Origin: Chlorobaculum sp.
GTDB lineage: Bacteria > Bacteroidota > Chlorobiia > Chlorobiales > Chlorobiaceae
Length of the DNA stretch: 36,541 nt
Direction: 5' to 3'
Assembly (NCBI GenBank): GCA_013334855.1
Contig: JAAXWU010000010.1
Coordinates: 1 to 36,541, forward strand
Shown here in pieces: positions 16,101-23,568 of this stretch. The translations under genes were made by a program, and so were the position numbers. Every line of letters starts with the position of its first letter. Position 1 is the first letter of the stretch. Under the pieces are notes generated by a model. It had not been told where the DNA came from. It ran no database searches and was given only the letters and a program-made list of their open reading frames with translations.

Positions 16101-16758
16101 CCGCTTGCGCCTCATCCTCGATGCGGGCGACCTCAGCTTCTCCATAAGCGGGAATTACTTCGTCACGCTCAGAAAGCTGTAACGAGTTCAGGAAGTTTTT
16201 GAGCGCATCCGGTGACCATTTTTTCAGCAAAGCGTAATCGAGCAGCCGGTTGGCGTCGCCGAAAAAGCGCTCCCGCCAAAAGTCGTCGATCACCTGCCCT
16301 GCAAGCGCCGACTGGTCAGTCACGAGTTCGGTATCGTACAGCGCTCCGCTCTCGAAGGCGTGATCCTGCAACGCCCGCAGGCAGAAGCCGTGGATCGTGA
16401 AGATCGAGGCCATATCGAACTCCGCCAGCGCGGCTTCGAGCAGCACGGCGGCGTGTTCCGTCGCTCCGGCTTCTGCTGTTCTTTCGAGAAGTTTGACGAG
16501 GAACTCGTCCTCGGTCTCCTCGCCACGCATGACGTCAAGCGCTTCACGAATACGTCGGCGTATTCGCGAGCGAAGCTCCTGCGTGGCCGCTTCGGTGAAG
16601 GTGACGACGAGAATCTCTTCGGGGCGGAGTTCCTTTTCGACGAGCAGCCGCAGATAGAGCGATGCAATAGCCCAGGTCTTGCCCGTGCCCGCGCTCGCCT
16701 CGATGAGGTTCATGCCCGAGAGCGGCACGGCGATGTGGTCGAGGATGCGGATGGTCAT
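13159..16758 (-). CDS. recB: Exodeoxyribonuclease V beta subunit RecB
   Basis: 1199 residues from the ATG at 16758 (MTIRILDHIAVPLSGMN), where RecB homology starts. An upstream TTG in the same frame adds only Pro-rich residues. It has a UvrD-type superfamily 1A helicase: Walker A EASAGTGKTW at residues 20-29, VVTFTEAATQELRSRI, LIDEFQDTDPVQYDIF, IGDPKQAIYSFRGAD and LFYVALTRAE. The C-terminal nuclease domain has GFMDMVFEAQGRFWLLDWKSN, with the Asp and DxK residues of the RecB nuclease family. As the 3'-5' motor and the only nuclease of RecBCD, it resects broken ends and loads RecA. No Shine-Dalgarno is visible. The spacer before it holds a palindromic element of about 180 bp. Confidence 0.96.
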   Translation of the reverse strand: MTIRILDHIAVPLSGMNLIEASAGTGKTWAIASLYLRLLVEKELRPEEILVVTFTEAATQELRSRIRRRIREALDVMRGEETEDEFLVKLLERTAEAGATEHAAVLLEAALAEFDMASIFTIHGFCLRALQDHAFESGALYDTELVTDQSALAGQVIDDFWRERFFGDANRLLDYALLKKWSPDALKNFLNSLQLSERDEVIPAYGEAEVARIEDEAQAAFDEICRIWHEEREALSELLRTSKALSRSEKWYRDDKVGSLLESMEAFVAGGNPFGLFDGFEKMSTSGIAVGTKNSGTPPSHPFFDACERLQSFADERLLALKSELVTFYRNRLPERKKEGNIRFFDDLLADLYHSLADGSEAAALAEALRNRYKAALIDEFQDTDPVQYDIFRRIYAGSDAPLFLIGDPKQAIYSFRGADIFAYLQAASDVGQERRFTLNANWRSTPKLLDGFNRLFEEARQPFIIDDIPSPPLVAGRSDTDGTASIEPPLEICLLEASDGDGSLKSGDAASFAAEACASMVAETISGGTAAGGIAIIVRTHRQARMMHAALRKSGIVSVMRSDESVFASIEAEEVRILVTALADPGREPLVRAALVTPLFGLNGSDIARLNADENGWAARLQEFREYHRLWQERGFMVMARELMRREAVRERLLALAGSSGERALTNLLHCFELLHREAHARGLGMESLVAWFSERVVAQEPGEEYQIRLESDEPAVKIVTAHVSKGLQYPVVFCPFQLGGGNGNGEAVLCHDERGRMVRDFGSRTINAHRTAAARETLAENLRLFYVALTRAERRCIFFTARVVDGRSSGRTPQLTPASYLLYASDEARQSSHPVGEAQRELSGLAAAAMALKLQALSEVSDGAIQLKRLSLGDDLRTPVVRPVATERSPLVLREFKATLDTDWRVASFTTLSRLKHMTFELPDRDENLPEPAAAPVALPDGDRSIFAFPKGAGAGILMHSIFETLDFASATGSAIDEACATALGKYGFDEEWQPALASMVRQVLSTPLSSPDGPFTLGGLKPRTWFTELEFFFPLRHITSPRLAEVLVKHGVIPSGTDPAAALQALDFAPVKGMLMGFMDMVFEAQGRFWLLDWKSNHLGNSVEEYRRERLDRAMQENLYRLQYLLYTVALDRYLALRVPGYRYDTHFGGAIYVFLRGVSAERGEEFGLYRDLPPEALIRELGELLVETGTEEGER

Positions 16759-16800
16759 GGGCGGCGCGTCGGGAGGTGGCGGGAGTGCCAACAGTGATCG

Positions 16801-16977
16801 TTGCCCCGACCTTCAAGCCGGGGATCAGGAATACCACATAAGAAACCGGGCTTTAGCCCAATCGTTTTCAAGACATTGATGGCGACGAATTGCGTCCGAA
16901 GTAATGACAGAAGAAATTGGGCTAAAGCCCTGATTTTTATATTTGCTGCCCTATCCCCGGACTGAAGTCCGGGGCAA
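16801..16977. repeat. MITE-like nested inverted-repeat element between recC and recB
   Basis: The outer ends TTGCCCCGACCTTCAAGCCG (from 16801) and, reversed, TTGCCCCGGACTTCAGTCCG (ending 16977) match at 19 of 23 positions over the full arms. Each end also folds into its own hairpin. An inner pair, AAACCGGGCTTTAGCCCAAT (16843-16862) and the reverse complement of 16916-16935, matches at 18 of 20. The central 50 bp is unique and non-coding. No clear target-site duplication was seen. The whole resembles a REP doublet or a miniature inverted-repeat element. Confidence 0.75.
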
Positions 16978-17065
16978 TTGAACGGCAACGCATCGAATGA
17001 AAAAGCAGGCTGCTTAAACAAAATGTCAGCTCGAAAGTTCCGCCATAAAAGATATTGTCGTGCAC

Positions 17066-20000
17066 TCATCCTTTCCCTCCGTGCTCGATCATCGGTTGCA
17101 GTAACGATTCGGCGATGGCGGCGAAACGCTCGCCGAAAGGCGGCTTCTCGCCGAAGCAGCGGCGAATGGCCGGGTCGCTCCCCTCGCCTTCGCGCCCACC
17201 GAAGCCGTCGAGCCATTCGCCCAACGCGGCTTTGCGCCGCTCCTCCTCCGACTTCCCAGCCTTTTCGGCCCAGGCGAGCGACGAGCGCGGGAACAGAGGC
17301 AGCGGCTCCGAAAGCCCTTCGCGATAGAGATCGAGCAGCGCTTCGAGCCGTTCCGATGCGTCTTCGACGGGGCGGTAGCGGATCGAGCGGTCGAGCGTGA
17401 CGATCAGCGTGTCGCTCGATGCGCCTTCTTCGACGGCGTGGTGCGCCAGATGCAGCAGCCACGAGCGGAGCCGATCCTGCGCCCGCATCCTGGCGCAACG
17501 GTACAGAAGCTGCCCCTCCGGCAGCAGATGGTCGAGCTGACCGGTGATGCGGAATCCGCCGATGTCGAGATCGAAGTCGAGCTGGCCGAACGCGCCGCTC
17601 CCCTTCAACTCCCGCACCTTCGCGGCGAACTGTTCGACCTCGGCGAGCAACTGCCGGAAAAGCAGCTCGCCATGCGTCGCCGGAGGCAGGAGGCCACGTG
17701 ACCGGAAGAGCGGCAGCATCGCGCCTCCGTCGCCACCATCGAGCAGCGCTTCGAGCAGCTCCTGACGCATTGCGTAGCGTTCGAGTCCGACGGCTTCGAA
17801 AGGCTCGCGCTCTTCGAGCGGTTCCGTCGCGGCTGAGGGTTTCAGGCCGAGCCGACGTTCGAGGAAATACGCCGCCGGATTGGCGAAAAAACGGGCGAGA
17901 TCGTCGAGCGTCACCGTCCGCTCCTCATCGGCGAAGTCGTCCAGCGGCGACTCGATGAAGGGGCGCTCCGTGACCGAATCGCGCCGTTCAAGCGCTTGAA
18001 AGTTGTCCGTCGAGTAGCTGAAAAAACGGGAATCTGGCGTGAAATAGGCCGGATTGAAGCTTTGCAGCTTGTGTCTGACCGTCAGGCTCGACGCAGCATC
18101 TTGGCCATCGGGGAACTCGAAGCCCCGGTCAAGGGCGTCGAGCAGTTCGCTCACCAGCACGGAGGGCGGCAGTTCACTGTTGTCGCGGACGCTCTGGCCG
18201 ACGTAGCTGAGATAGAGCACGTCGCGGGCCGAGAGAATCGATTCGAGGAAGAGGTAGCGGTCGTCGCCGCGCACCGAGCGGTCGCCTTTGCGCGGCTCGC
18301 GAAACATCATGTCGAAGCCCGGCGGGCGCTGCTGGCGCGGGAACTTGCCGTCGTTCATGCCGATCATCGCCACCACGCGGAACGGAATGCTGCGCATCGG
18401 CAGCATCGCGCAGAAAGTAATGCCGCCGGTCATGAAGCCGAGGCCCATTTCCGCTTTTTCGAGCTTCTCGCGCATCCAGGCGATCATCACCGAAGCCGAC
18501 ACCTCGCCCTCGAAGCGGGAGTGTTTGGCAAGTGACGTAATCTTGTCAATCTCCGACTTGACATGCACCAGCTCGCGTGCGGACTCCTCGTCAGCCTCGA
18601 TGAAGAGATCGAGCATCCAGAGGAACAGTTCGCGCCACCCGTCGAGCGTACGGGGGCGGTCGAATTTCGACGACAGCGCATCGACCGCATCGACGAAGTC
18701 CGCCAGCTTGCCAAGCGTTTCGGCGTCGCCCTCGACATCGAAAGGCTGCACGCCGTCGAACAGTCGCCCCTCGTCTGGCATGGCGTAACCAAGCAGCAAG
18801 CGCCCCAGACCGGCCCGCCACGAGTTTTCGCGGAAGGGCGGCAAGCCGAGGCTGCTGCGCGACCGCTCGTCCATGCCCCAGCGGATGCGCGTCTCCGAAA
18901 TCCAGCGCCGGATCGCGTCGAGCGCCTCGCCATCGAGCCGGAAGCGGCGGCTCACCGGCGGCGACGAGAGCAGGTCGAAGAGCGCGGGCGCGGTCAGTCG
19001 GCTGCCGTGCAGCTCCAGCAGCTTGAGCATGGCGGGCGCAATGCCACCCTCATCGAGCATCCGGCGGTCAGCAATGGAGTGCGGCAAGCGCGGCGCGCCA
19101 TCCCCGGCAGCGCCGAACACCGTGGCGATATAGGGCGCGTAGGTTTCGATCTCAGGCGTCATTACCACGATGTCGCGCGGATCGAGGCCTGGCAACCGTT
19201 CCAGCAGATCGAGCAGATTGTCGCGAAGCACCTCTACCTCGCGCAGCGGATTGTGACACGAATGCACCTGCACCGAGCAGTCGTCCGCGTCGGGTGCTGG
19301 ATGCTTCCCATCATCACCGTCGCCGCGCAGATTGAGCATATCGGACTGCAAGGCGCGAAGCAGCGTATCAGTGCCGGGGTCGTCATACAGGTCATACTCG
19401 TCCTCGACCTCGCCCACGTCGAGCAGCAGTTCGGCGAACTCGCGACCGCTTTTGCCGAGCGAGGCGAGCAGCGGATTACCCTCGGTGCTCAGCGCCCGCT
19501 CGCTCTCGCTCATGCGGAAAAGCCGCCGCCGGGAGACGATGTCCGTCCAGTACTCCTGCGTCGGACTCAGGAGGAACAGGTTCACCGGAATCCGTGCGGC
19601 CAGCGCCTGGAGCATCTCGACGTGATATGGCGGCATGTAAGAGACGCCAAAGAGCGAAATACCCGTCGGGAAATCCGGTGGCAGCGTCGCTTTTTTTATC
19701 TTCTGGATGAACTCCGCCCTGAGTTGACCGCGATGCTTCCCCAAACTCTCCGCGACCAGTGCCCGCCACAGCTCCGGCTGCCAGTCGCGAGCGCCGTCAT
19801 CCCGCCCCGCCTCCCAAGCGGCGAGCAGGTCGGAGCGAAAAAGCGTGTACTGATCGAAGGTATCGGCGATCCGGTCGCAAAGCTGGAAGAGCTTCAGGCC
19901 GTCACGGTCGCCATCGAGGTAGCCTCGCAGCGGCGCGAACGATGCGCGGTCGAGCAGCTCCGGCAGAAGGCGCATGAGGCTCCAGCTCATCGTCTCCTTC

Positions 20001-20263
20001 GAAAAGCTCTCGCCATCCGCATTGTCCGACAGCTCCAGCCACTCGAAAAGCTTTTGCAGCAGCGCGTTCGGAAAAGGATACTCCGCCCCTGCCCAGACGC
20101 CGAACCGTGCGGCAAGCCGCATCGACAGCCACCGCTGCATCCCCCGGCTCTGCACGACGATCCACTCCTTCACGAAGGGCGAATCAAGCGGCCTCGTGGA
20201 TACCGTTTCGCCAAACGCCAAAACCAGCTCCTCCAGCCGGTTGCCCGTGTACATCTCAAGCAT
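17066..20263 (-). CDS. recC: Exodeoxyribonuclease V gamma subunit RecC
   Basis: 1065 residues, near the usual RecC length. The N-terminus MLEMYTGNRLEELVLAF, followed by VVQSRGMQRWLSMRLA, is diagnostic for RecC. Further support comes from LFLLSPTQEYWTDI, FLIQ-region-like SCHNPLREVEVLRDNLLDLL, VMTPEIETYAPYI and, later, FRVVAMIGMNDGKFPRQQRPPGFDMM and GDRSVRGDDRYLFLESILSA. RecC has an inactive helicase-nuclease fold. It scaffolds RecB and RecD, splits the DNA strands and, in E. coli, recognises Chi. It is the first gene of the recC-recB-recD series and ends 307 bp before recB. Confidence 0.95.
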   Translation of the reverse strand: MLEMYTGNRLEELVLAFGETVSTRPLDSPFVKEWIVVQSRGMQRWLSMRLAARFGVWAGAEYPFPNALLQKLFEWLELSDNADGESFSKETMSWSLMRLLPELLDRASFAPLRGYLDGDRDGLKLFQLCDRIADTFDQYTLFRSDLLAAWEAGRDDGARDWQPELWRALVAESLGKHRGQLRAEFIQKIKKATLPPDFPTGISLFGVSYMPPYHVEMLQALAARIPVNLFLLSPTQEYWTDIVSRRRLFRMSESERALSTEGNPLLASLGKSGREFAELLLDVGEVEDEYDLYDDPGTDTLLRALQSDMLNLRGDGDDGKHPAPDADDCSVQVHSCHNPLREVEVLRDNLLDLLERLPGLDPRDIVVMTPEIETYAPYIATVFGAAGDGAPRLPHSIADRRMLDEGGIAPAMLKLLELHGSRLTAPALFDLLSSPPVSRRFRLDGEALDAIRRWISETRIRWGMDERSRSSLGLPPFRENSWRAGLGRLLLGYAMPDEGRLFDGVQPFDVEGDAETLGKLADFVDAVDALSSKFDRPRTLDGWRELFLWMLDLFIEADEESARELVHVKSEIDKITSLAKHSRFEGEVSASVMIAWMREKLEKAEMGLGFMTGGITFCAMLPMRSIPFRVVAMIGMNDGKFPRQQRPPGFDMMFREPRKGDRSVRGDDRYLFLESILSARDVLYLSYVGQSVRDNSELPPSVLVSELLDALDRGFEFPDGQDAASSLTVRHKLQSFNPAYFTPDSRFFSYSTDNFQALERRDSVTERPFIESPLDDFADEERTVTLDDLARFFANPAAYFLERRLGLKPSAATEPLEEREPFEAVGLERYAMRQELLEALLDGGDGGAMLPLFRSRGLLPPATHGELLFRQLLAEVEQFAAKVRELKGSGAFGQLDFDLDIGGFRITGQLDHLLPEGQLLYRCARMRAQDRLRSWLLHLAHHAVEEGASSDTLIVTLDRSIRYRPVEDASERLEALLDLYREGLSEPLPLFPRSSLAWAEKAGKSEEERRKAALGEWLDGFGGREGEGSDPAIRRCFGEKPPFGERFAAIAESLLQPMIEHGGKG

Positions 20264-20394
20264 GGCGAGTTGCGTTTTGGGTTATGACGTGCAGCAAATG
20301 GAGCATGGGTGTTTTTTGTTTATAGTAATGAATTTATCACTGCATCGGCAAGCGCGGACGTTATGGACGAAGTGGACAATGGGTGCCGGGTGAG

Positions 20395-20445
20395 GGCCGT
20401 TCATTATCCATTATCCATTGTCAATTCTCCATTATCAATTCCCTG
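20395..20445. repeat. Short imperfect tandem repeat upstream of small regulator gene
   Basis: CATTATC/CATTGTCAATT-type units repeat four to five times imperfectly (TTATCCATTATCCATTGTCA, then ATTCTCCATTATCAATT). It looks like low-complexity intergenic sequence in the divergent spacer between recC and the winged-helix gene. No function is assigned. Confidence 0.5.
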
Positions 20446-20508
20446 AATTCGTTACATTGAATACAAGAGCAAACCTGACTCACTTTCAAACCGAACTATA
20501 AAACCACT

Positions 20509-20688
20509 ATGGACGCGAAAACCACCATTCTCGAAGTGCTGAAAAATGAGGGCGAACCGATGAGCGCCGGCCAGATAGCCGAAAAGAGCGGCCTTGACCG
20601 CAAAGAGGTGGACAAGGCGATGAAAAGCCTCAAGGATGAGGAGCTGATCGTCTCGCCGAAGCGCTGCTACTGGACGCCAAAAGCGTAA
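20509..20688 (+). CDS. Short winged-helix DNA-binding protein
   Basis: 59 residues, [20 protein letters not shown] then [20 protein letters not shown], ending [11 protein letters not shown]. The helix pattern ([28 protein letters not shown]) followed by a two-stranded wing ([12 protein letters not shown]) is a minimal MarR/GntR-like winged-helix fold. It is probably a small transcriptional regulator or a DNA-binding partner of another protein. Codon use matches the high-GC neighbours, and wobble positions are G/C-rich, as for a genuine gene. It lies divergent from recC and 64 bp upstream of the UPF0149 gene on the same strand, so the two may form a transcript. What it regulates is unknown. 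Confidence 0.75.
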   Translation: MDAKTTILEVLKNEGEPMSAGQIAEKSGLDRKEVDKAMKSLKDEELIVSPKRCYWTPKA

Positions 20689-20752
20689 CACGGAGACCGG
20701 ATACCGGCAAAAAATTTCTCGGGGATACATTCACAACCATCTACAAACCATT

Positions 20753-21367
20753 ATGCTGCAATCAGAACGCGCCCATCAACCGCTCTCCGAAGAGGAGCTG
20801 AACATGCTCGAAGCGTTCCTCGCCTCCGCGGACTCTCCCGAGGAGTGCATGAACTCACTCGAAATGATCGACGGCTACCTGACGGCCATTGTTATCGGGC
20901 CGGAGGTTGTCCCCGAGCACCGGTGGATCAAGTACATGCTCGATCCCGAAAACCTGCGTGAAACGCTCTTCAACTCGCCCGAAGATGAAGCGTCGATCAC
21001 CGATCTGCTGAACCGGCACGTTCTGGCCATCGATGCCCAGTTCGAGAACGATCCGGAAGCGTTCCTGCCGATCTATGAGATGTTCAGCTACTCTGAAGAG
21101 GAGGAGCGCCAGATCGCCATCGAGGAGTGGGCGCTCGGCTTCATTCTCGGCATGGAGCTGTGCCACGAGGCATGGCAGCCACTCTTCGCCAACGAATCCA
21201 CGGCCATGCTCGCCGGGCCGCTCTTCGTGCTCGGCAAGGTGACAGACGATTTCGACACCATGACGCAGGAACAGAAAGATCAGATGATCGACATGCTCGA
21301 CGAATCGATCATCGGCATCTACGCCTTCTGGCAGCAACAGGCAGCGGAAGAGGAAAATGAAGGGTAA
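20753..21367 (+). CDS. UPF0149 / YecA-family protein
   Basis: 204 residues. The central block MNSLEMIDGYLTAIVIGPEV, the following EDPEAF-like segment and EEWALGFILGMELCHEAWQPL match the UPF0149 (YgfB/YecA) family. This is an all-helical cytoplasmic fold, and the C-terminal SEC-C zinc motif found in longer YecA proteins is absent. The N- and C-termini are acidic. Biochemical function of the family is not established. A strong terminator follows about 90 bp beyond the stop. Confidence 0.85.
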   Translation: MLQSERAHQPLSEEELNMLEAFLASADSPEECMNSLEMIDGYLTAIVIGPEVVPEHRWIKYMLDPENLRETLFNSPEDEASITDLLNRHVLAIDAQFENDPEAFLPIYEMFSYSEEEERQIAIEEWALGFILGMELCHEAWQPLFANESTAMLAGPLFVLGKVTDDFDTMTQEQKDQMIDMLDESIIGIYAFWQQQAAEEENEG

Positions 21368-21455
21368 AAGTACGCTATAGCGTTTTTCTTACAGGACTTA
21401 TACGACCTATAAGATAAGACCTATAGGTAAAGCAAGATTTCACCGCAGCGTTTAC

Positions 21456-21492
21456 AAAAAAAAGCCGGACTTGTAACAGCCCGGCTTTTTTT
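21456..21492. terminator. Bidirectional intrinsic terminator
   Basis: GCCGG (21464-21468) pairs with CCGGC (21481-21485), flanked by an eight-A run on the left and a seven-T run on the right. It therefore works in both directions, between the convergent UPF0149 gene and the Arg/Asp-rich gene. Confidence 0.88.
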
Positions 21493-21533
21493 GAAATTGC
21501 CTTACCTCAACATTCACAATTCATCATTCTTCA

Positions 21534-22043
21534 TTACCTCGGCGGCATTGGCCTGCCATCATCGTTACGTCCGGGGCCATCCCAGCGATCTGGTCTCCTT
21601 TCGTCGCGGCGATCGTCCCTGCGGTTATCGCGCCAGTCACCTCTTCCGTCACGGCGCCAGTCGCGGTCGTAACGGTCGCGATGCATGCGGTACTCGTTAT
21701 CCCTGAAGCGGCGAATCTGATCGATCCGGTAACGACGGAGTCTCGGCGGCAGCTCACGGTAACGCACCGTGCGCCAGGGACCATCGTACCGTGCTGAACG
21801 ATACCAGCCTCCATTATCGTACAGATAATAGTCATTGCCATACAGAACGATATCGTAGGGTGCGCCGTACGAGACCGAAAATCCCGGCGTCGCCAGTTGG
21901 ATGAATGACGGGGGCCTGTCGATGACGAATGCCCTTCTCGTACCGACGCCAAGATTGACATTCACTTCAGCCAGCGCATCGACCGCTGGACTTGACATCA
22001 GCATACCGGCAACACCGGCCAGCATCAAGATTTTGCGTTTCAT
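21534..22043 (-). CDS. Secreted Arg/Asp-rich protein
   Basis: 169 residues with a good Sec signal peptide (MKRKILMLAGVAGMLMSSPA, cleavage near DALA). A middle domain has YDIVLYGNDYYLYDNGGWYR then SARYDGPWRTV, and PPRLRRYRIDQIRR. The last 60 residues are a low-complexity run of Arg, Asp and Gly (RDWRRDGRGDWRDNRRDD). The W(Y/F)RS..Y.GPW element recurs in small periplasmic proteins of delta-proteobacteria and Chlorobi that I know only as hypothetical. The tail should be highly soluble and charged, perhaps interacting with polyanions or the envelope. Function is unknown. Confidence 0.75.
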   Translation of the reverse strand: MKRKILMLAGVAGMLMSSPAVDALAEVNVNLGVGTRRAFVIDRPPSFIQLATPGFSVSYGAPYDIVLYGNDYYLYDNGGWYRSARYDGPWRTVRYRELPPRLRRYRIDQIRRFRDNEYRMHRDRYDRDWRRDGRGDWRDNRRDDRRDERRPDRWDGPGRNDDGRPMPPR

Positions 22044-22227
22044 CGTTATCTCCTTTTAGTTCATTACTTTCCTGACAAGCTTAAGGCGGTAATGATGAAT
22101 CCGTTGCCGGCCAGGGCCTCATCAGAACTACCTGCTTCTGTTTGTTCTGACGACAGTTATGAACAGATTCCTGCGCACAAAAATTCAGATTGAAGAAAAA
22201 ATCCCTCAACCGCAATCCATAATTTGT

Positions 22228-22518
22228 ATGAATACCGATGAACGGAACCAGCTCGAAGCTCGCTATCGGCCAACGGTTGAAGCGCTTGTCGAGCGCTGGG
22301 CCATCGGCAAGCCGCCAAATCCCTCGCCTGCCGCGACCTCCAGCAAACCGAGCGGTTACTTCCGCCTCACGAACTGGCTGCTCGACTATCTGGTGGCGAA
22401 TGGAGAGTTTCCGAAAGGCGTCCACATGATGCCGGAAGGACGCGACCGCTTCGGCGAACTGGAACCTTCGTTTCCGGTCGATTTCGATCCGCTGACCGTC
22501 GATACGCCGCTGCCATGA
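22228..22518 (+). CDS. Hypothetical protein, possibly lineage-specific
   Basis: 96 residues from the ATG at 22228 (MNTDERNQLEARYRPTVEAL). An earlier ATG at 22159 adds 23 residues of less coding-like sequence, so the inner start is preferred. The protein is soluble, with a helical N-terminal half, a Pro/Ser linker and a WLLDYLVANGEFPKGVHMMP segment. No family recognised. It is convergent with the DUF2461 gene, with stops only 9 bp apart. Confidence 0.65.
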   Translation: MNTDERNQLEARYRPTVEALVERWAIGKPPNPSPAATSSKPSGYFRLTNWLLDYLVANGEFPKGVHMMPEGRDRFGELEPSFPVDFDPLTVDTPLP

Positions 22519-22527
22519 CGTAATCGC

Positions 22528-23202
22528 TTACAGCGCTTCAATGGCGTCGTTCAGGAACCCGACCATCGGCATGACCGAGCGCAGGCACGAGGCAAGTTGA
22601 TCCGTGAAGTCGCTGGACAGTACCTCCCCGTCGCTAAAGAAGCGCTGGGTGTAGTAGCCCTTGAACTTGAGGTAATGAATCGCAGGATTTGAGTCCTCAT
22701 ACCCTTTCGGGGGACGTTTGGTCGCGCCCGACGGCACCACGCCTCCGGGGAAAGCGGCGAGCAGGTCGGGATCGGTCACGACGGCGCTCCACTCGTCGAA
22801 GCGGGTGTCGATGGCCTGGCGGGTTTTGGCGAGCACCGGCGCTTCGGGCATGTAGAGGCCTCCGCCCGCAAACGATGCGCCCGGCTCCAGATGCAGGTAA
22901 TAACCCGCCAGCGGCCCTTTCCTCCCGCCAGCGCTGACGTAAGCGAACAGGCCGGTTTTGTAGGGAGTCTTGTCTTTCGAGAAGCGCACATCCCGGTAGA
23001 TGCGCATGATGCACGATTTCGGATCGGGCCGCAACTCGGCGATGGCCGGGTCGAACCGGGCAATCGACTGCAAGAGCGTGGCGACGACGCCAAAAAAGTC
23101 GCCAAATGCGGTTTCGTAATCGTTTTTATGAGCCAGGAACCACTCCCGGTTGTTGTTCGACTTGAGCGCCGAGAGGAAGTCGAGGGTGTTTTTGGTAATC
23201 AT
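22528..23202 (-). CDS. DUF2461 (TIGR02453) family protein
   Basis: 224 residues from the ATG at 23202 (MITKNTLDFLSALKSNNNRE), which aligns with the usual family start and has GGAG upstream. An ATG 15 nt earlier overlaps that site. Typical motifs: NNREWFLAHKNDYE, IYRDVRFSKDKTPYKTGLFA, GYYLHLEPG and the C-terminal LKFKGYYTQRFFSD. The family is widespread and conserved in length, but its biochemical role is not established. Cytoplasmic. The context gives no functional clue. Confidence 0.85.
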   Translation of the reverse strand: MITKNTLDFLSALKSNNNREWFLAHKNDYETAFGDFFGVVATLLQSIARFDPAIAELRPDPKSCIMRIYRDVRFSKDKTPYKTGLFAYVSAGGRKGPLAGYYLHLEPGASFAGGGLYMPEAPVLAKTRQAIDTRFDEWSAVVTDPDLLAAFPGGVVPSGATKRPPKGYEDSNPAIHYLKFKGYYTQRFFSDGEVLSSDFTDQLASCLRSVMPMVGFLNDAIEAL

Positions 23203-23262
23203 CCCGTGGGTCTCCATGAGGTATTGATAAATGATTACATAGAGTCCAACAAAATCCGCGGC

Positions 23263-23556
23263 TTAACGGGTAAAGCGGCGTGCCGTGGCGACAAGCAAAA
23301 TTGCGCCGCCGATATGAAGTATTCTGGAAGGAAGCTCCAGCAGAATTACCGGAGAAATAGGATTAAACAGTATTGCAATAACAGCGTAAACGACAGCGAG
23401 CGCGGTCATAGGGCCGATGGGCTCGAAATTACGGAATGCCCCCCATCCGAATGTACCGAACGCAATCATGTTGATGACTTCCCTGTAACTTTCCTGAACC
23501 GGAAAGAGACCTGTCAACAGAATCACCGCAGTGGCATAGACAATAAATACCGGCAT
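23263..23556 (-). CDS. Small four-helix membrane protein coupled to bciA
   Basis: 97 residues from the ATG at 23556, preceded by GGGAG at the right spacing (an ATG 12 nt earlier lies inside that site). Four hydrophobic stretches: MPVFIVYATAVILLTGLF, INMIAFGTFGWGAF, MTALAVVYAVIAILFNPI and ILHIGGAILLVATA. The layout resembles short membrane proteins such as DUF6804, but I cannot assign a family firmly. It starts 12 bp downstream of the bciA stop, so the two are almost certainly co-transcribed and perhaps translationally coupled. A role in bacteriochlorophyll synthesis or membranes is inferred from that only. Confidence 0.75.
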   Translation of the reverse strand: MPVFIVYATAVILLTGLFPVQESYREVINMIAFGTFGWGAFRNFEPIGPMTALAVVYAVIAILFNPISPVILLELPSRILHIGGAILLVATARRFTR

Positions 23557-23568
23557 GTGAACTCCCAT

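Noticed and set aside
20395-20445. Possible CRISPR-like array
   Set aside because: Units are 7 to 11 bp, imperfect and without spacers; no cas genes lie nearby.
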